Shown: positions 8,213 to 17,680, numbered from the stretch's first letter. The stretch: DNA of 64,000 nucleotides from Arthrobacter stackebrandtii (GCF_017876675.1 NZ_JAGIOI010000001.1:3410001-3474000), one strand, 5' to 3'. Numbers and translations: made by a program. The notes: generated by a model from the sequence alone, not told the origin.

Positions 8213-9694
8213 GTGGTGCAGCAACTCGTTGACAACAACTCCGACGCCGTCCTGGACTCCTGGATGGAACGTGAAGCCATGGCCGAGGCTATGATCCCGC
8301 TCATTGGCCGGCTCTACCGGGACAACAATGTCCTGACCAGCATCCACGGCCGCTCACTCATCAACCAGTCGGTCATCAGCATCCTGAAGGCGCACCGTTT
8401 TGCGCGCCAGGTCGATGACGTGGAACTGCCCGTAGAACAAACCCTGCCCATCCTGCAGGTCCTTTCAACAATGCAGCTGGGCGCAGCCTCCCTGGATGTG
8501 GCCCGTCTCAACGCAGGCTTCAAGTCCTCCAACGCGGACAGCCTGGAAGCGTACCTGCGCACCGAACTGGCCGACATCGTCAACAAGTACGGCGCCGACG
8601 AACGCCACAGCACCGACGTGGTCCTGTACGGTTTCGGCCGCATCGGGCGCCTGCTGGCCCGCATCCTGATCGAACACGAGGGCGGCGGCCACGGCCTGCG
8701 CCTGCGCGCCATCGTGGTTCGCAAGGGCGGCCCCAAGGACCTCACCAAGCGTGCCAGCCTGCTGCGCCGCGACTCAGTCCACGGCCCCTTCCACGGCACC
8801 ATCACCATCGATGAGGACAACAACACGATCCAGGCCAACGGCACGGCCATCCAGGTCATCTACTCGGACAGCCCGGCAACCATCGACTACACCGCCTACG
8901 GCATCAGCGACGCCCTCGTCGTGGACAACACCGGCCGCTGGCGGGACGAGGAAGGCCTGTCCCAGCACCTGCAAAGCAAGGGTGTTGCCAAGGTCCTGCT
9001 GACGGCCCCCGGCAAGGGCGCCCTGAAGAACGTGGTCCATGGCATCAACCATGCCGTCATCGCCCCGGATGACAAGATCATCACGGCAGCCTCCTGCACC
9101 ACCAACGCCATTACTCCGGTACTGAAGGTCCTCAACGACCGCTACGGGATCGTCCACGGCCACGTGGAAACCGTCCACTCCTTCACCAACGACCAGAACC
9201 TGACGGACAACTTCCACAACGGCGAACGCCGCGGCCGCTCCGCAGCACTGAACATGGTCCTGACCGAAACCGGCGCAGCGAAAGCCGTGGCCAAGGCCCT
9301 GCCGGAGCTTGAAGGCAAGCTCTCCGGCAACTCCATCCGAGTCCCCACGCCCAACGTCTCCATGGCCATCCTGAACCTGACCTTGGAAAATGGCACCACC
9401 AAGGAAGAGGTCAACACCTACCTGCGCGACATCTCGTTGAACTCCGGCCTGCGCAAGCAGATCGACTTCATCGACTCCCCGGAAGTCGTTTCCAGCGACT
9501 TCGTGGGCTCCCGCCGCGCCGGAATCGTAGACGGCCTCGCCACCATCAGCACGGACAAGCACCTGGTCCTGTACGTCTGGTACGACAACGAGTTCGGCTA
9601 CAGCTGCCAGGTGGTCCGCGTCATGGAGGAAATGGCCGGCGTGCACCCGCGCCAGTTCCCCGCAGTGGAGCACACGGCCACCCTCCGCGGATAG
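8213..9694 (+). CDS. gap: Glyceraldehyde-3-phosphate dehydrogenase, long form
   Basis: Oxidises glyceraldehyde 3-phosphate, or runs the reverse gluconeogenic step. The protein is about 493 residues, with an extra N-terminal helical region of roughly 130 residues before the Rossmann motif YGFGRIGRLLAR. This is a known actinobacterial long Gap type. The catalytic cysteine is in AASCTTNAI, followed by HSFTNDQ and the C-terminal WYDNEFGYS. The frame is open from TTG 8189, but GGAAGAGG at 8196-8203 fits GTG 8213 best and homologues usually begin near this point. The hairpin at 9718-9747 closes the gene. Confidence 0.93.
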   Translation: MVQQLVDNNSDAVLDSWMEREAMAEAMIPLIGRLYRDNNVLTSIHGRSLINQSVISILKAHRFARQVDDVELPVEQTLPILQVLSTMQLGAASLDVARLNAGFKSSNADSLEAYLRTELADIVNKYGADERHSTDVVLYGFGRIGRLLARILIEHEGGGHGLRLRAIVVRKGGPKDLTKRASLLRRDSVHGPFHGTITIDEDNNTIQANGTAIQVIYSDSPATIDYTAYGISDALVVDNTGRWRDEEGLSQHLQSKGVAKVLLTAPGKGALKNVVHGINHAVIAPDDKIITAASCTTNAITPVLKVLNDRYGIVHGHVETVHSFTNDQNLTDNFHNGERRGRSAALNMVLTETGAAKAVAKALPELEGKLSGNSIRVPTPNVSMAILNLTLENGTTKEEVNTYLRDISLNSGLRKQIDFIDSPEVVSSDFVGSRRAGIVDGLATISTDKHLVLYVWYDNEFGYSCQVVRVMEEMAGVHPRQFPAVEHTATLRG

Positions 9695-9717
9695 CCCCAG
9701 GCACCCAGGGCGGGTGT

Positions 9718-9747
9718 CCGGCGTCGGACCTTGATGGCCGACGCCGG
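9718..9747 (+). terminator. Hairpin downstream of gap
   Basis: CCGGCGTCGG (9718-9727) and CCGACGCCGG (9738-9747) form a perfect 10-bp stem with a 10-base loop, 24 bp after the gap stop. It lacks a U tract, as is common in high-GC actinobacteria. Confidence 0.6.
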
Positions 9748-9829
9748 TCACGCGCCTTCCGCATTCGGCCCGCCGGAGGGCGTCTGCCTTGCGTAAACGC
9801 CCCGTCTACTTGGAGTAGACTGGGCAGCT

Positions 9830-10211
9830 GGATAGGGCAGCTAGGCAACCGCGCGTCACGCAAGTGGCTCGAGGAACGTCCGGGCTCCACAGAACGGGGT
9901 GGTGGGTAACGCCCACTCGGGGTGACCCGCAGGAAAGTGCCACAGAAAGTAGACCGCCAGCACGGCTTAGGCCGGAGCGGGTAAGGGTGAAACGGTGGTG
10001 TAAGAGACCACCAGTGCCCCAGGTGACTGGGGGAGCTAGGTAAACCCCACCCGGAGCAAGGCCAGACAGGGCATGATTGAGGGCTGTTCGCCCGAGTGCC
10101 TGGGTAGGCTGCTAGAGGGCGTCGGCAACGGCGTTCGTAGATGGATGGTTGCCTCTCCGTCGCCGGTAACGGCGGCGGATGACAAAACCCGGCGTATCGG
10201 CTGCCCTATCC
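9830..10211 (+). ncRNA. rnpB: RNase P RNA, bacterial class A
   Basis: The catalytic RNA that trims tRNA 5' leaders. The terminal helix P1 is formed by GGATAGGGCAGC (9830-9841) and GCTGCCCTATCC (10200-10211), a perfect 12-bp pairing that sets the ends. Between them are the universal segments: GAGGAACGTCCGGGCTCC near the 5' end, GGTAACGCCCACTC, AGGAAAGTGCCACAGAAA, AGGTAAACCCCACCCGGAGCAAG, and CCCGAGTGCCTGGGTAGGCTGC before the 3' end. A TAGACT -10 box at 9816-9821 lies within a small hairpin (9804-9820). Length of about 382 nt is normal for actinobacteria. Confidence 0.96.
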
Positions 10212-10491
10212 ACATATTTGCCGTCGCGGCGTGGGCCCGACGCACCAAATGCCCACCACACCATTTCTTCTCCCGCACCGCACCAACCTCCCCAACGCCA
10301 TCGCAGCAATGGCTGGTTTCTCGGCAACGCTGTCGCAATCCGCCGTGGTGGAGGCGCCACCCGGCGGCGGTGATACCGCCCCTGTGGATAACCGGCGGCA
10401 GCATTTCGCCGAGGACCCTAAACTTGAACCATCACGATCCGCATGGCCTGGCCGCGCCCGCCAGGCAGCGCAGTTCGGGGATGGGGCGGCA

Positions 10492-11325
10492 ATGGCACAA
10501 CACGCACGGCAGCGCTACCCGGCGCGCCCGAGACGGCCCGCACCCTCCACCCCGGCGGTACACGGCCCGCGGCGCCCACCCTTTGTGTCCGCCGCCGTGC
10601 TGCTCGCGGTGGTTGCGGTGGTCCTGGCCGGCTGGCTGCACACCTCGGGGCGCTGGCCCTTTGAGCCCGACGCCGGACCTCCACCCTCCCTGCGCCCCGC
10701 ACCTCCCGTGCTGGGCGCGCCCGTGGTCGACGTTGGGCCCGCCACGGCGCTGGCTGTCCTGGAGACGCTGCAGGTCAAGGGAAGGTCGCCGGGGAACAAC
10801 TACCAGCGCAGTGCCTTCGGTGAGGCCTGGCTGGACGCCGACGCCAATGGCTGCGACACCCGCAACGATATCCTCCGCCGCGATCTGACCGCGACCGCGC
10901 TGGCGGACGGCCAGCTGTGCACCGTGGCGGCGGGAACGCTGCAGGAACCGTACACGGGGAAAGAGGTGGCGTTCAAGCGCGGCAGGGACAGCAGCGGCGA
11001 CGTTCAGATTGACCATGTTGTGGCGCTCGGCAACGCCTGGCAGAGCGGTGCCGCGGCACTGACCGCCCAGCAGCGCCAGAGCCTGGCCAACGATCCGCTG
11101 AACCTCCTGGCCGTGGATGGGCAGGCCAACCAGGACAAGTCCGCCAGCGACGCCGCCACCTGGCTGCCGCCCAACAAGGGCTTCCGTTGCCAGTATGTGG
11201 CGCGGCAGATTTCCGTGAAGGCCGCGTACCGCCTCTGGGTGACCCCGGCGGAAAAGGCGGCCATGCAGCGGGTTCTCGGCCTCTGCCCGAAACAGCAAAG
11301 CCTGCCCTCCGGCTACCCGCCGTGA
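10492..11325 (+). CDS. Membrane-anchored HNH-type nuclease (GmrSD C-terminal / DUF1524 family)
   Basis: About 277 residues from the ATG at 10492. The frame is open further upstream, but that part overlaps low-complexity sequence and has no ribosome site. One transmembrane helix near residues 30-50 (AAVLLAVVAVVLAGWL) is followed by a Pro-rich linker and then an extracytoplasmic domain. The nuclease signature is DHVVALGNAWQSGA, with NDPLNLLAVDGQANQDKSA downstream; the family uses the His and Asn for metal and catalysis. Such secreted HNH proteins are common in actinobacteria and probably degrade external DNA. The physiological role is not established. Confidence 0.85.
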   Translation: MAQHARQRYPARPRRPAPSTPAVHGPRRPPFVSAAVLLAVVAVVLAGWLHTSGRWPFEPDAGPPPSLRPAPPVLGAPVVDVGPATALAVLETLQVKGRSPGNNYQRSAFGEAWLDADANGCDTRNDILRRDLTATALADGQLCTVAAGTLQEPYTGKEVAFKRGRDSSGDVQIDHVVALGNAWQSGAAALTAQQRQSLANDPLNLLAVDGQANQDKSASDAATWLPPNKGFRCQYVARQISVKAAYRLWVTPAEKAAMQRVLGLCPKQQSLPSGYPP

Positions 11326-11349
11326 GGCGTGCGTGGCAGGCGGTGGGAA

Positions 11350-12096
11350 TCAAGGGGCAAGTTGCCGGTGAATCACGCCTGCAAGAAGCTGCGGCTGGGT
11401 GAACGGCATGTCGTGTGCGGCATTGGGCACGACGAGCAGGCTGCCACCGGCGGCTTCATGGATGGTCCGGGCGGAGCTGCGCATGATCCTGCGCTCCTTG
11501 GCGCCGACCAGGACCGCAGTGCTGCCCTGGAACGCGCCCCACGCGCCGGGCAGGGTGAAGCGAATGTTCTCACCGACGCTCGCGAGCAGCGTGTCGCGGC
11601 TGATGCCGCGGCTGTCACGGACATACTCGGCCAGCAGGTCACCAGGCACGGAAAGCTGTTTCGCCTGGAGGCGGGCAAACCACTCCTGCCGGGCCAGGGG
11701 AGCGGCCCACCCCAGCAGTGCCAAGGTTGCACGCGGCATCGGTGCCGGTTGTGCTTCCGCGCTGATGATGACGGCGCCGCTGACGAGTTCGGGATGATCG
11801 GCGGCCAGCCGGATGGCCAGCTGCGCACCGAGGGAAAAGCCCACCAGCAACACTCCAGCGGGGGCCTCCTTGCGGATCAGCCCGGCAAGCCTGCCAACGG
11901 TCTCATCGTGGGACAGGTAGCCGGTGTCACGGCTTTGGCCATGGCCGGGCAGGTCGGGGACGACGGCGCGAACCCCGCCGTTCAGGACGTCCAGGAGCGG
12001 CCGCCACATCCACCCGGAAACGCCACCGCCATGCAGGAACAGCACCGGCCGCCCGTTGCCGGAGATGTCAACGTGCATGATCGATGCCCTGTCCAT
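11350..12096 (-). CDS. Alpha/beta-fold hydrolase
   Basis: A 248-residue single-domain hydrolase from MDRASIMHVD; MHVDISG at 12078 is an alternative start. It has the oxyanion HGGG (in VLFLHGGGVSG), the nucleophile elbow GFSLGAQLA and the catalytic histidine in NAAHDMPF. The acid position falls in VLVGAKERR, where an Asp is usual, so the third triad residue may be Glu or displaced. The fold resembles MenH or esterase-like proteins, but no substrate can be assigned. It starts 48 bp after the prfC stop and may be co-transcribed with it. Confidence 0.82.
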   Translation of the reverse strand: MDRASIMHVDISGNGRPVLFLHGGGVSGWMWRPLLDVLNGGVRAVVPDLPGHGQSRDTGYLSHDETVGRLAGLIRKEAPAGVLLVGFSLGAQLAIRLAADHPELVSGAVIISAEAQPAPMPRATLALLGWAAPLARQEWFARLQAKQLSVPGDLLAEYVRDSRGISRDTLLASVGENIRFTLPGAWGAFQGSTAVLVGAKERRIMRSSARTIHEAAGGSLLVVPNAAHDMPFTQPQLLAGVIHRQLAP

Positions 12097-12143
12097 GGGA
12101 AGTGGGTGGTCGGGAGAGTCGCCCTGCGAGAGAGGGCGGGAGC

Positions 12144-13754
12144 CTACTTTTGCATGGAGGTGCCGATTTCGGCCAGCGGCAAGTCCGGGTTGTTCTTTTC
12201 CACCCGGCGCATGGCCCAAATGTCATTGAACAGGGCCAGGAACTCACCGTCGGAGCGCTCAAGCACCTCAGCGCCATGGAGGTTGGCCAGCGTGGCCGTC
12301 GCGTCCGCCGTCGTCAATCTGGCGAGGGAGTACGGCAGGCGCTCCAGGCGCATGGGGGCGTTGAAGTCGTGGTGCATGCGGTCCTCGACCACCTCGAACT
12401 GCATGGGTCCGACGGCGGCGAGCACGGGTGCCTGATCGCCGCGGAGGTCCGATCGCAGCACTTGGATGACGCCCTCGTGCTCGAGCTGTTCGATGCCGCG
12501 GCGGAACTGCTTGTACTTGCTGGGGTCCTTGGAACGGGCCACCTGGAAGTGCTCGGGGGCGAACAGCGGGATGGCCGGGTATTCCACGGGTTCCTCGACG
12601 AAGAGGCTGTCGCCCACGCGCAGGGCGGAGGCGTTGACCAGGCCGACGACGTCGCCCGGGAACGCGGTGTCGATGACCTCGCGGTCGCGGCCGAAGACCT
12701 GCTGGGCGTACTTCGTGGCGAAGGACTTGCCGGTGCGGGACTGGGTGACCACCATGCCGCGCTCGAACATGCCGGAGCAGACGCGGACAAAGGCGACGTG
12801 GTCGCGGTGGGCCTGGTTCATGCCGGCCTGGACCTTGAAGACGAAGCCGGAGAACGGGGCGTCGACGGCGCGGTCGTTGCCGTCGATGTCGGCGCGGGGC
12901 GCGGCCGGCGGGGCGAAATCGACGAGGGTGTCCAGGATCTGCTTGACACCGAAGTTCAGTGCCGCGGAGGAGAACAGCAGGGGGGTGGCCTTGCCGGCGT
13001 AGAAGGCATCCAGGTCCAGCGGGTTTGCCTCGTCCACCACCAGGGAGGCTTCCTCGGTGGAGTCCGTCCATGCGTCGCCTTCGGACTCGGCGGCCTGCTC
13101 CGGGGTGAGGTATTCGGTCAGCGCGATCTGGGCGCCGGAGCTGTTGCGGGCAAACTTGGCGAACTCGTCACGGCGAATGTCCCACACGCCGCGGAAGTCG
13201 CCGGCGATGCCGATGGCCCAGGTCAGCGGCATCGGAGTCAGGCCGGTGCGCTCGGTGATCTCGTCCATGAGCTCCAGCGGGTCAAGGCCCGGGCGGTCCC
13301 ACTTGTTGATGACGGTGATGATCGGGAGGTTGCGCTGGCGGCAGACCTCGAACAGCTTCATGGTCTGCGTTTCCAGGCCCTTGCCCGCGTCCACAAGCAT
13401 GACGGCGCAGTCCACAGCGGCCAGCACACGGTAGGTGTCTTCCGAGAAGTCTGCGTGACCGGGGGTGTCCAGCAGGTTGATAACAGTGTCGCGGTAGGAG
13501 AACTGCAGTGCCGCGGAGCTAATGGAAATACCGCGGTCCTTCTCCATCTGCTGCCAGTCAGAAACGGTGTCCTTGCGGTTGGACTTGCCGTTCGTGGCGC
13601 CGGCCGTGCCAATCACCTTTGCGTGCAGCGCCAGGGCTTCAGTCAGCGTGGACTTGCCGGCATCGGGGTGGGAGATGACGGCGAAGGTGCGGCGGCGTTC
13701 CGCCTGGCCGGAAATTTCGGTGGCGCGGGCGGGGGACTGGGCCGGAGAGGACAC
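12144..13754 (-). CDS. prfC: Peptide chain release factor 3
   Basis: A GTPase that recycles RF1 and RF2 after translation termination. The 536-residue protein has the P-loop SHPDAGKST, switch I GISISSAALQF, the switch II DTPGHADFSEDTYR and the NKWDRPG specificity motif. The RF3-specific C-terminal domains follow (MQFEVVEDRMHHDF). The start is GTG at 13754, just before SSPAQSPARATE. The frame extends further upstream but that part is not family-like, and the ribosome site is weak. prfC is the first gene of a possible two-gene unit with the hydrolase. Confidence 0.96.
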   Translation of the reverse strand: MSSPAQSPARATEISGQAERRRTFAVISHPDAGKSTLTEALALHAKVIGTAGATNGKSNRKDTVSDWQQMEKDRGISISSAALQFSYRDTVINLLDTPGHADFSEDTYRVLAAVDCAVMLVDAGKGLETQTMKLFEVCRQRNLPIITVINKWDRPGLDPLELMDEITERTGLTPMPLTWAIGIAGDFRGVWDIRRDEFAKFARNSSGAQIALTEYLTPEQAAESEGDAWTDSTEEASLVVDEANPLDLDAFYAGKATPLLFSSAALNFGVKQILDTLVDFAPPAAPRADIDGNDRAVDAPFSGFVFKVQAGMNQAHRDHVAFVRVCSGMFERGMVVTQSRTGKSFATKYAQQVFGRDREVIDTAFPGDVVGLVNASALRVGDSLFVEEPVEYPAIPLFAPEHFQVARSKDPSKYKQFRRGIEQLEHEGVIQVLRSDLRGDQAPVLAAVGPMQFEVVEDRMHHDFNAPMRLERLPYSLARLTTADATATLANLHGAEVLERSDGEFLALFNDIWAMRRVEKNNPDLPLAEIGTSMQK

Positions 13755-13918
13755 AAGACTACTTTCTAGCGGTGAAGTTCTTGAACAACTGCAAAAAATG
13801 TGGAGCACCGGGCGGCGGTGGGACCAGCCGCGGCAAGGGCGCAACTATCAAGTTTACCGCAGCACGGAAGCAGCCCTTTCGCTGTGCCGGGAGCCCGCCT
13901 TTCCGCGTCCGACTGTAC

Positions 13919-14779
13919 CTACCCGGGCAGCGCCAGGTACCCGAAGCCCAGCTGCCAGGCGCCGCCGGCGTCGATCCGCTCCAGGACAATGCGCTGCAGC
14001 GCCGTGGCCCGTGGCAGTTGGGCAAGATTTTCCATGCTGCGCGTGCGGAAGGTGAAGTAGACGGCATCTGAGGGTTCGTCGCGGGGCGTGCCGTAGGGCG
14101 TGAAGAGGGCGGCGAACTTTGCGATGTTTGAGGCGGGGTCGATGTTCGCGGACAGGTACGGGTCCAGCAGCCAGGATTCGCAGTTGGCGGTGCGCACCGG
14201 CTTGTCGGCAAAATGCGCGGCGAAGAAGTCCGCCGCCAGGGCAAGGCTCCCGGCCACCTCTGCCTGGCCGAGCCCGCCGCCTTCCGGGATGTGGACGCCA
14301 AGGATCCACTCGCCCTCGCCGACGCCCGGAATATCGGCGGAAGGCTGGTGGATCAGGTACTGCAGCCGACCCAGCTGGTAAATGCGGCCGGAGTACACAT
14401 GGTTGAGCCACTTGTACGTGTCCATGCCGAACCGGTTGTGGACGCGGCGGTTGATGGACATGTTGCGGCCAAAATCGGCCAGCGTTGCGTGCGACACCGC
14501 TTCGGGGATGCCCCGCCCGGCGTGCCAAGCAAGAACTTCCGGGGTGAACCGCATCATGGCGCCGAGCCAGTCCATCTCGGTGACGGGCACCTCCTCCGTG
14601 CCGAGCTCCGGATTCGAGTCGTCGGCGCTGCCGAGGCGTGTGGCCAGGTGCGCCAGGACCCGTTCCACGCCGGGGCGCACCGGAGCCTCCAGCAGTTCGA
14701 GGGCTTCGGGGCGGTCATCGGCGGCGATGCCCAGGATGTCGAGGGTCTGCCCGGGGCTCAAGGTGGTGCGTAAGGTCAT
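13919..14779 (-). CDS. Two-domain acyltransferase (NAT_N / GNAT-like C-terminal)
   Basis: The 286-residue protein resembles the actinobacterial acyltransferase-domain proteins that carry an N-terminal helical DUF5596-type domain and a GNAT-like C-terminal domain. Supporting blocks are FGRNMSINRRVH, YQLGRLQYL, GVHIPEGGGL and SWLLDPYLSANIDPASNI. The acyl donor and acceptor are unknown. It is a single gene on the minus strand, separated from prfC by about 165 bp. The family assignment rests on these blocks, which I recognise from homologues. Confidence 0.75.
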   Translation of the reverse strand: MTLRTTLSPGQTLDILGIAADDRPEALELLEAPVRPGVERVLAHLATRLGSADDSNPELGTEEVPVTEMDWLGAMMRFTPEVLAWHAGRGIPEAVSHATLADFGRNMSINRRVHNRFGMDTYKWLNHVYSGRIYQLGRLQYLIHQPSADIPGVGEGEWILGVHIPEGGGLGQAEVAGSLALAADFFAAHFADKPVRTANCESWLLDPYLSANIDPASNIAKFAALFTPYGTPRDEPSDAVYFTFRTRSMENLAQLPRATALQRIVLERIDAGGAWQLGFGYLALPG

Positions 14780-14837
14780 TGGGCCAGTTTAGCGAACCCG
14801 TTGCCGACCTCATGCGCAGCCGCGGAGCCGCATCTTG

Positions 14838-15200
14838 CGCATGGCCAAACCCGAGTTGGGGCATGCGCCGCATTCACCCAGGAATGTTGCGCCACTGCAG
14901 GAGCTGCGCCACATGGCACCCCCAACGGTGCGCATGACCAAAGTCAGTTTCGATATGCGCCAGATAGCTATCCAACGAGGCGCATAAAAGGGGTGCCCTC
15001 TACGTCAGGCTGGTTGTGAGTCATTCATGCGCAACGCCCGCCCCGAATGAATCGCATGGCCAAATCCGGGTTGGGGCATGCGCCGCATTCACCCAGGAAT
15101 GTTGCGCCACTGCAGGAGCTGCGCCACATGGCACCCCCAACGGTGCGCATGACCAAAGTCAGTTTCGATATGCGCCAGATAGCTATCCAACGAGGCGCAT
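14838..15200. repeat. 148-bp direct duplication in a gene-free stretch
   Basis: Sequence 14838-14985 recurs at 15053-15200 (period 215) with only two substitutions near the start. The copies are separated by 67 bp that also carries related short blocks such as CATGCGCA. The unit is rich in ATGCGC/GCGCAT and contains no convincing open frame or tRNA. The whole 14780-15285 interval, about 500 bp between the acyltransferase and the MFS gene, is filled by this repeat and its flanks. Confidence 0.85.
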
Positions 15201-15285
15201 GAAACCGGAAGCGGCGCATGCGCACAAGTCATGCGGCGCTGCGCAGCACCATTCGAGGAACCGCCAGTGAGGCGGACAGAGCCAC

Positions 15286-16737
15286 TTAGGGCTGTGCGGC
15301 GGCCTTGGGCTTCTTCACGAAGAGGGTTTCCGCCTGCTCCAGGGACATGCCGTTGGTCTCCGGGATCTTGAACATGACGAAGAAGAACGACGCCGCGGCA
15401 AACAGCGCGTACATGCCGTAGGTCAGCGGCAGGGACGCCGCTGCCATGACCGGGAATGTGAGCGTGATGAGGAAGTTGGCGATCCACTGGGCCGCGGCGG
15501 CCAGGCCGAGGGCCCGGGCGCGGATGCGCGAGGGGAAGATTTCGCCCAGCAGCACCCAGACGAGCGGGCCCCAGGAGACGCCGAAGCTGATGACGAACAC
15601 GTTGGCGGCGACGAGCGCGACCGGGCCCCAGGCGCCGGGCAGTGAGATGTCGGTGCCGGAGCCGTTGGCCGCGGAGAACGCCAGGGCCATGGTGCCCAGG
15701 GACACGGCCATGCCTATGGAGCCGGTGAGAAGGATGGGGCGGCGGCCGATCCGGTCCACCAGGGCGATCGCCACGAGCGTCACCAGAATGTTCACCACGG
15801 AGGTGACCACGGAAATCGTGAGGGAGTCCTTTTCCTGGAACCCTACCGCCTGCCACAGGGTGGTGGAGTAGTAGAAGATGACGTTGATGCCCACGAACTG
15901 CTGGAGCATGGACAAGATGATGCCGATCCAGACCACCGGCATCAGGCCAAAGCGGTTGCCGCGCAGCGAACCCTTCCGGGCGGCGAGCGAGTCCTCCTTG
16001 ACAGCGTTCTTGATCTCGCGAATGCTGCGCTCGGTGTCCTCGTCCGGTGCGATGGTCTTGAACACCCGGGCGGCTTCCTCGTCCTTGCCCTGGAGGACCA
16101 GGAAGCGCGGCGATTCGGGGAGCACCAGGGCTATGCCGAAGTAGACCACGGCGGGAACGGCGCCGGCCAGGAACATCCAGCGCCACGCCGGCAGTCCCAG
16201 CCACAGCTCCTGGGCGGCACCGCCGGCGGAGGTGGCGAACAGGGCGTTGGAGAGCAGGGCCGCGAAGATGCCGATCGTGATGGCCAGCTGCTGCAGGGAG
16301 GCCAGGCGGCCGCGATGCTTGCGAGGGGAGATCTCGGAAATGTACGCCGGGGCAATGACGGAGGCCAGGCCGATGCCGAGCCCGCCCACAATGCGCCAGA
16401 AGATCAAGTCCCACACGCTGAACGCCAGGCCGGTGCCCAGCGCGCTCACCAGGAACAACATGCCGCCAAGCTTCATGGTGGGGATGCGACCCTTGGCATC
16501 GGCAATCTTGCCGGCCAGGTAGGCGCCGAGGGCGCAGCCCAGAAGTGCGACGGCGACCGCGAACCCCGTGAGCGCATCGCTGAGTTTGAATTGGCCCTGG
16601 AGGGCATCGACGGCGCCGTTGACTACCGACGAGTCGAAGCCGAACAGGAAGCCGCCCACAGCTCCGGCGACTGCAAGTCCAATGACCTTGCGCGGGATGG
16701 AGCTGGGTGCGGGCGTGGGCGTGGTGGTGCTGGACAT
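15286..16737 (-). CDS. Sugar-porter MFS permease
   Basis: Sugar:proton symporter of the major facilitator superfamily, 483 residues with about 12 membrane segments. Family signatures are GFLFGFDSSVVNGA in helix 1, PAYISEISPRKHRGR after helix 4, PESPRFL before the central loop, QQFVGINVIFYYS in helix 7, DRIGRRP and the C-terminal PETNGMSLEQ. The closest characterised kinds are xylose, galactose and arabinose transporters; the sugar cannot be read from sequence. ATG 16737 is preceded by AGGGGAACC. The upstream in-frame extension to 16785 is not hydrophobic and is excluded. Confidence 0.92.
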   Translation of the reverse strand: MSSTTTPTPAPSSIPRKVIGLAVAGAVGGFLFGFDSSVVNGAVDALQGQFKLSDALTGFAVAVALLGCALGAYLAGKIADAKGRIPTMKLGGMLFLVSALGTGLAFSVWDLIFWRIVGGLGIGLASVIAPAYISEISPRKHRGRLASLQQLAITIGIFAALLSNALFATSAGGAAQELWLGLPAWRWMFLAGAVPAVVYFGIALVLPESPRFLVLQGKDEEAARVFKTIAPDEDTERSIREIKNAVKEDSLAARKGSLRGNRFGLMPVVWIGIILSMLQQFVGINVIFYYSTTLWQAVGFQEKDSLTISVVTSVVNILVTLVAIALVDRIGRRPILLTGSIGMAVSLGTMALAFSAANGSGTDISLPGAWGPVALVAANVFVISFGVSWGPLVWVLLGEIFPSRIRARALGLAAAAQWIANFLITLTFPVMAAASLPLTYGMYALFAAASFFFVMFKIPETNGMSLEQAETLFVKKPKAAAQP

Positions 16738-16936
16738 GGTTCCCCTTTGCGCCCGCCCTCCTTGTGGGAGCCGGCAGGCAGACAAAAATAGCTCAAGTTT
16801 TCTCTATGCCAAGCTACTGCACACCGGGAGGTGGCAGTGGCGCATGTTACCCAGAATGACGGGTGATAAAAGACTCATGGGAGGAAGCTCACAGCGTGCC
16901 GCGGCGGTCACCGGGGGCCCACTCGCCCCAGGTTCG

Positions 16937-16962
16937 CGATAAATCATGCCCGTGATTTATCG
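16937..16962. repeat. AT-rich hairpin after def
   Basis: CGATAAATCA (16937-16946) and TGATTTATCG (16953-16962) are perfect 10-bp arms around TGCCCG, 16 bp beyond the def stop. In this GC-rich background it may be the def terminator, or an operator for the downstream MFS gene on the same strand. Confidence 0.6.
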
Positions 16963-16978
16963 GGCCCGGGAGTGGGGA

Positions 16979-17551
16979 TCAGTGGCCGAAGGGGTCCGGG
17001 TCCACGCCGGGCATCCAGGTCAGGCCGGGCACACCCCAGCCGTTGGACTTGGCGGCGCGGCGGGCCTTCTTGTTGAATCGGGCGTTGAGCCGGTCCACGT
17101 AGAGCTTGCCGTCGAGGTGGTCGTATTCGTGCTGCATGCAGCGGGCAAACCAGCCGGTCGCCTCAAAGTCCAGCGGATTGCCGTCCACATCGAAACCGCG
17201 CACGCGCACCCATTCGGCGCGCTTGAGCGGGAAGTCGATGCCGGGGACGGAGAGGCAGCCTTCAACCTCGTCGTCGGGGTCGGGGGCATTGCCGGAGATC
17301 TTGCCGACCGTCAGCGTGGGGTTCACCACCACGCCGCGGGCGGGGACGCCGTCGTCGTTTTCCATCTTGTAGGTGAAGATGCGCAGGCCCACGCCGATCT
17401 GGGGTGCAGCAAGGCCCACTCCGTTGGCGGCGTCCATGGTCTCGTACATGTCAGTGACCAGTGCCTTGAGCTCGTCGTCGAAGGCCTTGACCTCATCGGC
17501 GCGGCGGTGGAGCACGGGCTCACCCAAGATGGTCACGGGGCGGATGGTCAT
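16979..17551 (-). CDS. def: Peptide deformylase
   Basis: Metalloenzyme that removes the N-formyl group from nascent proteins. The 190 residues contain all three motifs: GVGLAAPQIG (44-53), EGCLSVPG (97-104, metal ligand Cys99) and QHEYDHLDG (140-148, His141 and His145 as ligands and Glu142 catalytic). ATG 17551 begins MTIRPVTILGEPVL, the usual actinobacterial N-terminus; the longer open frame to 17623 is not family-like. It is transcribed toward the MFS gene and away from tRNA-His. Confidence 0.96.
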   Translation of the reverse strand: MTIRPVTILGEPVLHRRADEVKAFDDELKALVTDMYETMDAANGVGLAAPQIGVGLRIFTYKMENDDGVPARGVVVNPTLTVGKISGNAPDPDDEVEGCLSVPGIDFPLKRAEWVRVRGFDVDGNPLDFEATGWFARCMQHEYDHLDGKLYVDRLNARFNKKARRAAKSNGWGVPGLTWMPGVDPDPFGH

Positions 17552-17627
17552 GACGGCTTCCTCATCAAGCTGGGCAACAATGGCGGTACTAGGAAATTCA
17601 AGCAGGCAAGTTCGTGCAGGCAAAGAA

Positions 17628-17657
17628 AAACACCCCGATCAAGTGACCGGGGTGTTT
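17628..17657 (-). terminator. Intrinsic terminator of tRNA-His
   Basis: AAACACCCCG (17628-17637) pairs perfectly with CGGGGTGTTT (17648-17657). On the minus strand the hairpin lies about 20 nt after the tRNA and is followed by TTTTTCTTT, a textbook intrinsic terminator. Confidence 0.88.
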
Positions 17658-17680
17658 CATGATTCCTGGGAATCACTTGG

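Noticed and set aside
8774-9751. 325-codon minus-strand frame over gap
   Set aside because: Antisense shadow of an intact gap gene; no recognisable domain.
10231-10491. N-terminal extension of the HNH protein from 10231
   Set aside because: The stretch follows rnpB directly, has no ribosome site, and its translation does not look like the family; ATG 10492 precedes the membrane anchor.
12084-13769. 561-codon plus-strand open frame
   Set aside because: It lies wholly antisense to prfC and reads as a Gly/Val/Ala-rich shadow typical of high-GC third-frame openness; no family features or start signals.
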